Counted from the first letter of the stretch, positions 1 to 7,196 are shown. The stretch: 15,624 nt of DNA from Chloroflexota bacterium (GCA_002707185.1 PAMF01000019.1:6821-22444), one strand, 5' to 3'. Translations and numbers: made by a program. The notes: a model not told the origin generated them from the letters alone.

Positions 1-126
1 ATAAATGCTAGAGACCTACCGGTGGTCACAGCTGCAGTTTTCGTGATAGCACTCATGGTAATGGTAGTTAATCTAGCAGTCGATCTGATCTACAGTTGGC
101 TGGATCCGCGTATTTCATACAGCTAG
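1..126 (+). CDS. ABC transporter permease, DppB/OppB type (C-terminal end only)
   Basis: Only the last 41 codons are in the window; the 5' part lies upstream. The frame opens at base 1 and ends with TAG at 124-126. It encodes a short ARDLPVV segment, a hydrophobic helix of about 20 residues, then VDLIYSWLDPRISYS. This helix followed by (V/L)DLxYxxLDPRIxY is the usual C-terminus of the first inner-membrane permease of peptide/nickel (Dpp/Opp) ABC importers. The next gene, 72 bases downstream on the same strand, is a DppC-type permease, the usual partner. Identification as a DppB-like subunit is confident; the substrate cannot be read from this fragment. Confidence 0.88.
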   Translation: MNARDLPVVTAAVFVIALMVMVVNLAVDLIYSWLDPRISYS

Positions 127-198
127 CATTAGGGGCCTGACTATTACATCAAAAAGACTAGGAGATTCCTCGGGAATATTTTGTAGAGGACTCAGAAG

Positions 199-1188
199 AT
201 GGCACAAATCGATACGACAATAATTGAAGAAAAACCAAATCGTATAGTGGCTATATGGCGACACGCCCTTGTTCAAGCATTTTTGAACGACCCGATAACT
301 TTAATATCAGGAACCTTCTTGGTTTTAGTTCTATTAGCAGTAATTTTTGCTCCGCTTGTAGCACCCTATGACCCACAAGATCAACAACTGCGGTTGAGGC
401 ACCAACCACCTTTGTCCACCGGGGTAGCTACGATCCGTACAGTTGACCCGCCAGTAGAAGAAACTAGATTCTTTATCATAGGTACCGACCACTTGGGCAG
501 AGGATATTTCAGCCGATTAGTTTACGGCGGTCGCATATCACTCTCAGTTGGGATACTTGGGGTACTGTTATCCAGTAGTATAGGGGTATTTCTCGGACTG
601 ATCGCTGGATATTATCGAGGAATGATAGACGACATCATAATGCGAGCAGTAGATGTCTTTATGGCAGTTCCACTTCTGCTCCTGGCACTCATGGTTCTTT
701 TCATCCTGGGACCCAGTTTCGTAAATATACTCATAGTGTTCGCCGTAGCCCGTTGGATGCTCTATTGCAGGGTAACCCGGGGTGTCGTAATGTCGCTACG
801 AGAACAAGCCTTTGTGGACGCAGCCAGGGCCATTGGATGTTCAGATAACCGCATAATAACCAGGCACATACTTCCAAACCTGATTACACCGTTACTTACG
901 TTGGCAGCTCTTGATGTGCCACGAAACATTTTGACGGAATCAAGTCTCAGTTTCCTTGGGTTCGGAATTCAACCCCCTGATTCTTCTTGGGGTCTCATGC
1001 TATCTCAGGGGAGACAATATATTGTTACGGCATGGTGGGTTGTAGTTATGCCCGGTATGGCAATATTCTTGACAGCACTATCATTCAACTTGTTTGGTGT
1101 TTGGTTGAGAGCCGTAAGTGATCCTCTACAGAGATGGAGATGGTTAAAAGCCACTAAAGAGTCCAAAGAGGCCGGTGTCCAAATGTAG
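199..1188 (+). CDS. ABC transporter permease, DppC/OppC type
   Basis: This is the second membrane subunit of a peptide/opine-type ABC importer and forms the channel with the DppB-type protein encoded just before it. The 329 residues fit the family, though slightly long. An N-terminal helix (about 34-55) is followed by a periplasmic stretch with the IGTDHLGRGYFSRLVYGGRISL hallmark (about 94-115), then several further helices. The cytoplasmic EAA loop that contacts the ATPase is at about 203-227 (QAFVDAARAIGCSDNRI, then HILPN). It continues into the typical TESSLSFLGFGIQPPDSSWG segment (246-265). The ATG has AGAGGA at 185-190, 8 bases upstream. No ATPase gene follows: a strong terminator closes the unit, so the ATPases must be encoded elsewhere, perhaps upstream. 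The substrate is unknown; the binding protein at 2153-3886 is a candidate partner. Confidence 0.95.
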   Translation: MAQIDTTIIEEKPNRIVAIWRHALVQAFLNDPITLISGTFLVLVLLAVIFAPLVAPYDPQDQQLRLRHQPPLSTGVATIRTVDPPVEETRFFIIGTDHLGRGYFSRLVYGGRISLSVGILGVLLSSSIGVFLGLIAGYYRGMIDDIIMRAVDVFMAVPLLLLALMVLFILGPSFVNILIVFAVARWMLYCRVTRGVVMSLREQAFVDAARAIGCSDNRIITRHILPNLITPLLTLAALDVPRNILTESSLSFLGFGIQPPDSSWGLMLSQGRQYIVTAWWVVVMPGMAIFLTALSFNLFGVWLRAVSDPLQRWRWLKATKESKEAGVQM

Positions 1189-1213
1189 CTGGTAACTCTT
1201 ATATAAAGATCCT

Positions 1214-1258
1214 AAAAAACAGAACCTCTTTGGGTTTACAGAGAGGTTCTGTTTTTTT
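1214..1258 (+). terminator. Intrinsic terminator after the permease genes
   Basis: A perfect 16-bp stem has its left arm at 1214-1229 (six A, then CAGAACCTCT) and its right arm at 1242-1257, with a 12-base loop. It ends in a run of seven T at 1252-1258. It starts 26 bases after the permease stop codon. The matching A-run on the left arm means it could also work on the minus strand. Confidence 0.93.
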
Positions 1259-1259
1259 C

Positions 1260-2092
1260 TGCGCCTAAAGGTTTCCAAACCTCTGCCGGTTCTATCCCAA
1301 CTGATTCAGACGCCACCTGTGAAGAATCGTCGACGTTGAAGACCAAACTATACAAGCTCTTCTAACCCCCAAGATGAAAAAACCACTGGGGTAATTATCG
1401 ATCTGATTCCTTGCGATACTTTCCAATTGGATGGACACAAAGGTGGTGGCATGACTACTGAAACACTAGAATGGAATGCACCTATCCTATCTATCAGTAT
1501 GGCGCAATACGGCGCTATGGTAATCGGCTCTCGTAGGTGACCCGAATAGCAATTCTGGACCTTGAACTTAGATACCCTCCCTGAAACCTTTAGCAGTGCA
1601 GGGTATCGACAGATGTTACCGAGGCAACAACCAGTTAAGGTAGCACCGATTGCCAGACGGTATACTGAGCTAATGGTTCACTTCAAAGAAGATCATGCGC
1701 TCAAGTACACCAGATCTAGATGCGGTCAGATAACAGAAGTTAAAATCATTACAAAATGCAGTTCCGGAGTTTGCACCTGCTCATGCCACTAGCACTCGAA
1801 TAGCTAAACCAACCGTTAATCAACGACGCAAAGGGTTCAGGAACGAATTAGTCGCAATCCTTTCATCTGTTTTTAGATCTAGATGACTTTGTCGTTGACG
1901 ATCCGCAGCTAATCAATCGAATTATTCTAAACATACCAACTGTACAAGCACTCATTAGCCTCGGATATTTGACGTGCGACCAATGTGCTAACGGGAGATT
2001 GGAGCGAATCCGGTCGAGTCTGTATTGTTTTAAGTGCTGGTATGAGCGACTATGTGGCGATCCGTAAAAGGTGTTACGCACAAAATATACCC
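1260..2092 (+). pseudogene. Gene-poor stretch with decayed coding remnants
   Basis: These roughly 830 bases between two terminators hold no convincing intact gene. Several protein-like open stretches lie in different plus-strand frames without good starts. (a) Bases 1340-1540 include DGHKGGGMTTETLEW and then AQYGAMVIGSRR, faintly like the GG-x-ETTL...HGM-x-VVG segment of flavodoxin/NAD(P)H-quinone oxidoreductases. (b) Bases 1562-1792, from a TTG, make 76 residues with a Cys-rich tail (KCSSGVCTCSCH) and no visible ribosome site. (c) Bases 1734-1886 end in NQRRKGFRNELVAILSSV. (d) Bases 1852-2067 carry four cysteine codons at 1975, 1984, 2026 and 2035, in the zinc-ribbon spacing C-x2-C-x13-C-x2-C. 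I read this as a region of one or more inactivated genes. The family resemblances are weak and by eye only. Confidence 0.4.
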
Positions 2093-2139
2093 AAAAAATA
2101 AAGAGGCGCCCAATTAGATTGGGCGCCTCTTTATTTTTT
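2093..2139. terminator. Bidirectional intrinsic terminator
   Basis: A perfect 21-bp stem (2093-2113 against 2119-2139) with a five-base loop (TTAGA) and a GC-rich centre (GAGGCGCCCAA). The left end is A-rich and the right end T-rich (TTTATTTTTT), so it can stop transcription from either side. On the minus strand it begins 13 bases after the stop codon of the solute-binding protein gene, for which it is the natural terminator. Confidence 0.94.
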
Positions 2140-2152
2140 ACCAAACTCTTTT

Positions 2153-3886
2153 TTAGTCGACGAAACGCATACTACTGACTCGAATAGCTGGGTCCAATCT
2201 AGGCTCCCATATCAATTTCGGATCAGCCGCATAAATCATAGGAAGATCAAAGAGAGGTATAAACAGAACGTCATCATGGAAGGTATCTGCTAACTTCTCC
2301 AGAAGTCGTTGTCGTTCCTCCCCTGACGCCTCTAACGCAGGAACAACCTGATCTTGTATACCACCAGGACTCGTATCGCAAATGAGCGACCTTATACCTA
2401 GACAACTCATGTAATATCTAACCTGACGACCAAAGTCCAAAGTTTCATTAGAGGGTTGGTTTCCGGTTAGGTCTGCATGCGGGCAGTCAGCGCCACCCTT
2501 AGCAATAGCCGCATTCATATCGTCTTTGGTAATTTCGTCTTTATCGGGATCCCGTCCAGACGCAGCTACTACTTCTTGAACTGCTTTACCTACCGCACAC
2601 TTACTCATGGTAGACCTAATTGAGGGTTCAACTATATTAAGTTCTGCGGAGATTCCTACTTCCTTCCAGTATCCAACTAGAGCTTCTGCAACCTCTACTT
2701 GCTTGGGAACACGAGCCCCCCTGCTCATTATAGTAATCGTGTTTTTCGGATCATACCCTGCTTCTTGCAAAAGTTTCTTTGATAATGCTGGATCAAATTT
2801 GTAGGGCGCAGTGTTTCTCTCACTAGCACCTATAATGCCGGGCCATATGATATTCCCTCGGCATGTGGTGTAACCACTATAGAGTTCGTCGACTAGTTCT
2901 TGACAGTTAATAGCATGTACCATCGCCTGACGAACCTTTTTCTTTTTCATCTCGGGATGCCACACAGTATCAGTAGTAAGCGAATAGCTTTCTGCAGAGG
3001 AGCCAAATCTAAGCTGCTCTGGCGATAGAGAGCCAATGCCATCAATACCTATATCCCAGCCCATGTCAGCCTCACCGGCTTTAATCATTGCGGCAATCAC
3101 CGTGGGTTCATCCCGCCATAGCCAGGTTATATTCTTGATAGTAGCTTTTTGGAATTCAAAATGATCCCCAACAGGAACGTAATCTTCATAAGCTTCCTGT
3201 TTGATGGAAACTCCTGCATCCCATGACACATGTTTGTATGGTCCAAAACCCACACTCTCTCTAATTGTTACATCTTCCGGGTTGTTCGCATGCCATTCTG
3301 GCGCCTCAAAGTTTAAGAAAAAGGAAGTATTGGGGAATATTGGGCAGGCTTCTTCACAATTGAGATTGACAGTAAAATCATCAACTTTTTCAGCGGTGTA
3401 AGATCCTGTGTAATTTATACTCCCACCACCTGAACTGGGATTTCCTTCCGATGCAAAACTGTAGAGGGCAGCATCAGCATTCCATTCCTCGCCGTTATGG
3501 AATTTAACTCCCTCCCGTAATTGAAATTGCCAGGTATCCGAGTCTATCTGCTCCCATCCTACGGTACCACTGGTCGGTACAATTCTTAGATCATCGCCGG
3601 ACTGCCAGGTTAATGGATCTTGCAGATTTGCCCGAGTAATGGCGGCGTTAAGCGCAGCACCGATTGAGTGTCGTGACCCTAGTGCTATCGGTTCCTCTGG
3701 CACCACAAGCGTAATCTCGTCCCTCCCAGAGGCTACTGTTGCTGATTCTGAAACTTTCGCAGTCTCAGGGTCAGTCGAACTTGGCGCGGCCGCAGGCGCG
3801 GCTGCGCCACCGCACGCTAAGGCAAAGACCATCATACTGGCCAATATTGCCCATAGTGAGATTTTAGTCTTAACCAAGAATTTCAT
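2153..3886 (-). CDS. ABC transporter solute-binding lipoprotein, family 5 (peptide/opine/nickel type)
   Basis: This is the extracytoplasmic binding component of a Dpp/Opp-type importer, 577 residues. The N-terminus is a lipoprotein signal: basic MKFLVKTK, a hydrophobic stretch, and a lipobox ending ALAC with the lipidated Cys at 25. A low-complexity Ala/Gly/Pro/Ser linker follows (26-38). The family-5 body shows WQFQLREGVKFHNGEEWNADA, VRQAMVHAINCQELVDELYSG and YKFDPALSKKLLQEAGYDP. After removal of the lipid Cys, eight cysteines remain, several in the C-terminal third, so disulfides are possible in the exported protein. The ATG is set by GGAGGG at 3895-3900, 8 bases upstream. No permease or ATPase gene is on the same strand beside it; the convergent DppBC pair at 1-1188 is the nearest possible partner. 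The ligand cannot be told from sequence. Confidence 0.94.
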   Translation of the reverse strand: MKFLVKTKISLWAILASMMVFALACGGAAAPAAAPSSTDPETAKVSESATVASGRDEITLVVPEEPIALGSRHSIGAALNAAITRANLQDPLTWQSGDDLRIVPTSGTVGWEQIDSDTWQFQLREGVKFHNGEEWNADAALYSFASEGNPSSGGGSINYTGSYTAEKVDDFTVNLNCEEACPIFPNTSFFLNFEAPEWHANNPEDVTIRESVGFGPYKHVSWDAGVSIKQEAYEDYVPVGDHFEFQKATIKNITWLWRDEPTVIAAMIKAGEADMGWDIGIDGIGSLSPEQLRFGSSAESYSLTTDTVWHPEMKKKKVRQAMVHAINCQELVDELYSGYTTCRGNIIWPGIIGASERNTAPYKFDPALSKKLLQEAGYDPKNTITIMSRGARVPKQVEVAEALVGYWKEVGISAELNIVEPSIRSTMSKCAVGKAVQEVVAASGRDPDKDEITKDDMNAAIAKGGADCPHADLTGNQPSNETLDFGRQVRYYMSCLGIRSLICDTSPGGIQDQVVPALEASGEERQRLLEKLADTFHDDVLFIPLFDLPMIYAADPKLIWEPRLDPAIRVSSMRFVD

Positions 3887-3894
3887 CTACTTTT

Positions 3895-3900
3895 CCCTCC
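3895..3900 (-). promoter_or_regulatory. Strong ribosome binding site of the solute-binding protein gene
   Basis: On the minus strand GGAGGG lies 8 bases before the ATG at 3886, which fixes the start at MKFLVKTK and gives an intact lipoprotein signal. Farther upstream a possible promoter, TTGAAT-17-TATCCT, can be read on the minus strand, but it matches only four of six positions in each box. Confidence 0.75.
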
Positions 3901-4144
3901 AGAGTTTCGTATATTTCCGTTATCGCAAATATCTAACCGAAAGGATATCGTCATACCATAACTTATTCAAGTAATTAGCTGCCAAAATGGGCTGCTTATT
4001 TAAGTTTCAAATCCTTAGAGAGCTATAAATGCCCTACAATTCTTAATTCTACCAATCGTATAGACGTACCAGAAACAAAATGTTTTAATTAAATGGACCG
4101 ATTCTTATTAACAAAGAAACACAGTCACTTGGAGTCATACTAAA
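3901..4144. other. Divergent intergenic region, no gene
   Basis: About 240 AT-rich bases separate the minus-strand solute-binding protein gene from the plus-strand small membrane protein gene. No RNA gene, strong repeat or convincing promoter pair was seen. GGAG at 4131-4134 probably serves the gene starting at 4145. Confidence 0.5.
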
Positions 4145-4585
4145 TTGGTTGATAATAGTATTTACGCTTGGACTGTACCGTTCGGAAGAATTATCGCAGG
4201 ATTCCTAGTTGGAGTTATGTTGGGTATTATCGGGGGTTGGGTGGCAGTGATAATCTACGCTATGGCTGGGTTTCCATGGTCCATGGAGGTCCAACGAAAC
4301 CTGTATTTGATCTGGATAGGAATAGGAGCAGGAGTCGGGGCCTATAGCGCCTGGATGACTTTGAATACCAGAAAATACCTGATTTTTGCTCTAGCGATCG
4401 TAGTCATCGCCGGAGGAATCGCCGGTGCATATCTTGGGTTAGTGTATGGGACTGTTACGGAACCTACTTATCTAGGGAAACGCTATTCTATAGATAGTGC
4501 CATCCATTTTGGAGCGGCTATTGGCGGGATTGTAACTGCTACGATGGCCATGGGACTCAAAAACTTAGTGAAACCTACTAATTAA
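4145..4585 (+). CDS. Small membrane protein of unknown function, four predicted TM helices
   Basis: The 146-residue product is highly hydrophobic and glycine-rich. Four membrane segments can be read at about 12-40, 50-70, 77-103 and 118-138, with short loops and only a few residues at each end. The helices carry small-residue repeats (GxxxG-like runs such as GIGAGVGAY and AGGIAGAYLG), which favour tight helix packing. No catalytic motif or family is recognised. The start is a TTG with GGAG at 4131-4134, 10 bases upstream; the first in-frame ATG would remove most of helix 1. It converges on another small membrane protein gene 13 bases away, and a perfect palindrome spans its stop codon. It is probably a real gene because the frame is open and consistently hydrophobic, but its role is unknown. 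Confidence 0.7.
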   Translation: MVDNSIYAWTVPFGRIIAGFLVGVMLGIIGGWVAVIIYAMAGFPWSMEVQRNLYLIWIGIGAGVGAYSAWMTLNTRKYLIFALAIVVIAGGIAGAYLGLVYGTVTEPTYLGKRYSIDSAIHFGAAIGGIVTATMAMGLKNLVKPTN

Positions 4586-4594
4586 TTAGTAGGT
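4573..4594. repeat. Perfect 22-bp palindrome at a convergent gene junction
   Basis: The half site ACCTACTAATT is followed at once by its exact reverse complement, with no spacer. It covers the last codons and stop codon of the plus-strand membrane protein gene and ends 5 bases before the stop of the minus-strand one. No T-run follows on either side, so it is not a classic intrinsic terminator. It could act as a weak transcript-end hairpin or a protein-binding site. Confidence 0.7.
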
Positions 4595-4598
4595 GACA

Positions 4599-5102
4599 TT
4601 ACCGTGGCATACCCCCTTTATCATCAGTTTTATTTTGGCCCATAGTAACCCATCTTCGTCGTACTTCCGGCCTCCCCATATTTTTAGCTGAAACATACCC
4701 GAGTAGTTTACTGATTCCGATATAATCAAAATCGTCTCCTAACCAGGTATCCAATGCTGCCCACATCGAATAAACAAATAAAAGAAATGCCCCAAATGAA
4801 AACACATTACTTATTACTTGGAATCCACTAGTTAAATGGGCTGTAACGGCACATACAAGTAACAACAATTGAATTACAGAAGCCTGCATACCTTGATAGG
4901 CACCCCACACTCTGCCTCTCCTGCGAAAGGATCGAGCAATCATATAAGAAAGTACTGGGCAACCAAGTAACGACCAAGGTAAATTCAACAAAATAATCGT
5001 AATTGGTATCCCAACGAAAGCAACACTACCATGTGCAACTGCAGAACCCCATCTCTCAATTCTTGGATACTGTTCTGTTTCTTGGTCAGGTTCTAACATC
5101 AT
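4599..5102 (-). CDS. Membrane protein, DUF4870-like (tentative)
   Basis: The product is 167 residues. A short acidic N-terminus (MMLEPDQETEQYPRIERWG) precedes helices at about 24-45 and 75-95, with a hydrophobic stretch at about 98-118 leading into YSMWAALDTWLGDD. A basic loop, SFRRRGRVWGAYQGMQASVIQ, lies between the first two helices. The layout of a helix, a charged loop ending in (A/N)xQxxQxS, then two further helices resembles the DUF4870/Tic20-like small membrane proteins, but this is recognised by eye and is uncertain. The C-terminus is soluble and basic. Two consecutive Met codons begin the frame and no strong ribosome site precedes them. It faces the other membrane protein gene tail to tail. 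Function unknown. Confidence 0.65.
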   Translation of the reverse strand: MMLEPDQETEQYPRIERWGSAVAHGSVAFVGIPITIILLNLPWSLLGCPVLSYMIARSFRRRGRVWGAYQGMQASVIQLLLLVCAVTAHLTSGFQVISNVFSFGAFLLFVYSMWAALDTWLGDDFDYIGISKLLGYVSAKNMGRPEVRRRWVTMGQNKTDDKGGMPR

Positions 5103-5120
5103 TTACCCTGTATAAACTCT

Positions 5121-5225
5121 TCTATCTAGATTATTCTATCTACCGATACAATCGTGTCAAATTTTTAAACCACCCACCTCACAAGTACTAGTCACGCATG
5201 AGTCTATTGCCTCTTGTTAGATAGA
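5121..5225. repeat. Three copies of TCTATCTA in one intergenic region
   Basis: TCTATCTA occurs at 5121-5128 and 5135-5142 as direct repeats 14 bases apart, and inverted (TAGATAGA) at 5218-5225. All three lie in the 184-base divergent gap between the minus-strand membrane protein gene and the alpha/beta hydrolase gene. This could be a regulator-binding site. The rest of the gap shows no gene. Confidence 0.45.
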
Positions 5226-5267
5226 AGGATAGGATATTGTACAGGCTAGACTGTTGCTATCAATTTT

Positions 5268-5274
5268 GGAGAGG
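5268..5274 (+). promoter_or_regulatory. Ribosome binding site of the alpha/beta hydrolase gene
   Basis: GGAGAGG lies 12 bases before the ATG at 5287. It lies downstream of the TTG at 5254, so it argues against that earlier start. A GTG at 5278 is only 3 bases from it and is less likely to be used. Confidence 0.55.
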
Positions 5275-5286
5275 ATTGTGAATCTA

Positions 5287-6159
5287 ATGAGCGAAACTGT
5301 ACCACCTCTGGAAAGCTGGGTTTCGGCAAATGGTATAGATATCTGCTACCTGGATTGGGGTGGTGAAGGTGAACCCTTACTAGCTTTACACGGACTAGCT
5401 TCATCTTCTCATTGGTATGATTTGGTAGCGCCCCACCTCCAACCCAAATATCGAGTGATAGCTCCCGACCAACGAGGACATGGCAAAACTTATCAAGCTA
5501 ACACCGGTTACGACTGGCAGACCCTTGCTACCGATGCGATCGCTCTACTAGACACATTAAATATCTCAAGTGCGTCTGTATTTGGACATTCATGGGGTGC
5601 TACAGTTGCATTGAATATCGCTGCACGGTTTTCAAGCCGCGTTACCCATCTGGGATTATTAGATGGAGGTTTTTCCAGTAATCCCACATCTATGGGTACA
5701 TGGGAAGATTTTAAGAGACGCGCACAGCCGAGAGATGTATCAGGCACGCGCGAAGAATTTTTGTCCCGTTTGAGAGAACAATTGTCGTTCTGTTGGGATG
5801 AACATGTTGAGCGCATCGTTCAAACGATGGTATACGAAGACGAGTCTGGTCAAATTAACGACATATTACGTCCGGAAAATCACCAGCAAGTGATGCGAGC
5901 TATATGGGAAGAACCCGCTGCATCAGTCTACGGTAAAATAAGCTGTCCAACTGTTTTGATACCAGCTAGGCCCACGAGAAGGAGAGCCAACTCAGAGAGG
6001 GCCTTACTAAAACAGGAAGCGGTGAAATATGCTGAACAGACAATCCCTAATTGCCAAGTTGAATGGATTTTGGAAACGGTCCATGACATTGGATATCATA
6101 AGCCTCTCGAATTAGCTCGAACGATGGAGAATTTTCTACGGTTGCCCGAATCTACTTAA
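5287..6159 (+). CDS. Alpha/beta hydrolase
   Basis: This is a cytoplasmic serine hydrolase of the alpha/beta fold, 290 residues from the chosen ATG. Visible landmarks are the oxyanion-hole region LALHGLASSSHWYD (about 32-45), the PDQRGHGKT segment (60-68), the nucleophile elbow GHSWG with Ser102, and the C-terminal histidine motif VHDIGYHKPLELA. The acid of the triad is not obvious at the usual place after strand 7 (PTVLIPARPTRRR). The Asp in LGLLDGG after strand 6 is an alternative. The frame stays open upstream to a TTG at 5254, but GGAGAGG at 5268-5274 supports the ATG at 5287 (spacing 12), and the family normally begins close to this point. The substrate is unknown; a hydrolytic role in degradation of organic compounds would fit the neighbouring MaoC and hydroxyisobutyrate-dehydrogenase-like genes. 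Confidence 0.92.
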   Translation: MSETVPPLESWVSANGIDICYLDWGGEGEPLLALHGLASSSHWYDLVAPHLQPKYRVIAPDQRGHGKTYQANTGYDWQTLATDAIALLDTLNISSASVFGHSWGATVALNIAARFSSRVTHLGLLDGGFSSNPTSMGTWEDFKRRAQPRDVSGTREEFLSRLREQLSFCWDEHVERIVQTMVYEDESGQINDILRPENHQQVMRAIWEEPAASVYGKISCPTVLIPARPTRRRANSERALLKQEAVKYAEQTIPNCQVEWILETVHDIGYHKPLELARTMENFLRLPEST

Positions 6160-6203
6160 CAACCAGATTTCTTGTTAATCCAATGTAATTCCTATAGGAG
6201 CCA

Positions 6204-7196
6204 TCAGCACCCCGTAACCAGAGTAGCATCGGCAAGACAAACCAATTCCCCTGCCTGATTTACACCTTTGACACGGCAATCTAAAAATCTTCTGTGATCG
6301 TCATTACGAACATTTATTAACTCACCCGTAAAGTTAACCACGTCCCCAGCCTTAAACGGAGTGATCGCTCGCATTAACAACTTACCACCAGAATAGAAAG
6401 ATTCGAGAGGAAAAGTCCCTTGAAGCATTTGGTCGACGTAGGACATAGTAGAAGGACCAGCGTTTACGGCACCTCCAAAAATATTCTGTCTAGCAAACTC
6501 TTCATCCGTGTGTATGTTGCTACCTGTGGAGACCCCGACCAGTCTTAAGGCATCCTTACGCAGTATCACATCAGTCCTTTCCGTAATTACCAGAGGTCTC
6601 AGTGAATCGCCGACCATCAAATCTGTGTATTTCTTATACTGGGTATCTCCATTGTTGCAATACTTATCCGTAGCGGTATCCGTGTCCGATTGTCCCTGGG
6701 CAGACCGCTGACCTTTCGCGTAATCAAAAATGCAAGTGTAGTCATATTCCCCCACTTTCAACCCGTCTTGGTTAGAAGCCTCCACTCGAAATGTAACGAA
6801 CCTGCTACCTCGACGCTCGTATTTTTCCAGAACTCTTCTAGATCCAGTAATAACATCCTCCTCGGACACGGGAGCAAACCAACGAATCTCACATTTCGCA
6901 AAGGGTGTCTGTCGACGGGCTGTCGCGGAACGTTCGAGAGCCACGAACCCTGAGGCTTCCGCTATATTTTCCCTCAGTAAAGGAGCATAAGTAACCACCA
7001 TCGTAGGCATAGCAATCAACAGGTTATCGCTGGATGCATCCTCACCTGCTTTTCTATATAACGAGTTGTCATTTTGTGACGCAGCAGCGTACTCCTCGAT
7101 ATTTTCAGCTGTCAGAGTTACCAGGGTGTCTGTTCCAGTTTGCCCCTGCTCGACTGCATCATAGTCCCATAGTCTCTCTACATTATTTGCTTTCAT
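6204..7196 (-). CDS. MaoC-like double-hotdog dehydratase/hydratase family protein
   Basis: The 330-residue single chain has two hotdog halves, as in fused MaoC/FAS1-type (R)-specific hydratases that add or remove water on acyl-CoA thioesters. The N-half begins with a TVTxxxIxxYAxxS-like stretch (LTAENIEEYAAASQND). The C-half contains GVSTGSNIHTDEEFARQNIFGG, matching the family's (D)xNPxH...AxxxGF/FGG signature, then the strands FKAGDVVNFTGELINV and a VKGVNQAGELV end. The catalytic His of the C-half is present, but the Asp expected about five residues before it is a Thr. The frame is open slightly upstream through two GTG codons, but AAGGTGG at 7202-7208 and the ATG at 7196 fit a start at MKANN. 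It is transcribed alone on the minus strand, between two plus-strand genes. The substrate is unknown. Confidence 0.85.
   Translation of the reverse strand: MKANNVERLWDYDAVEQGQTGTDTLVTLTAENIEEYAAASQNDNSLYRKAGEDASSDNLLIAMPTMVVTYAPLLRENIAEASGFVALERSATARRQTPFAKCEIRWFAPVSEEDVITGSRRVLEKYERRGSRFVTFRVEASNQDGLKVGEYDYTCIFDYAKGQRSAQGQSDTDTATDKYCNNGDTQYKKYTDLMVGDSLRPLVITERTDVILRKDALRLVGVSTGSNIHTDEEFARQNIFGGAVNAGPSTMSYVDQMLQGTFPLESFYSGGKLLMRAITPFKAGDVVNFTGELINVRNDDHRRFLDCRVKGVNQAGELVCLADATLVTGC

Noticed and set aside
1562..1792. A 76-codon plus-strand frame with a Cys-rich tail
   Set aside because: It starts at TTG without a ribosome site in a region of broken frames. I kept it only as part of the decayed stretch, not as a gene.
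1863..2144. A 93-codon minus-strand open frame
   Set aside because: Its start lies inside the bidirectional terminator, it has no ribosome site, and the protein has no recognisable domain. It is also antisense to the start-less frame with the zinc-ribbon-like motif.
2607..3974. Plus-strand open frames inside the solute-binding protein gene (2607-2804, 3201-3401, 3639-3974)
   Set aside because: They are antisense to a well-supported gene, lack recognisable domains and have no good ribosome sites.
6156..6178. Hairpin TTAACAA...TTGTTAA after the alpha/beta hydrolase gene as a terminator
   Set aside because: The stem is only 7 bp, AT-rich, and overlaps the stop codon; no T-run follows. Too weak to call.
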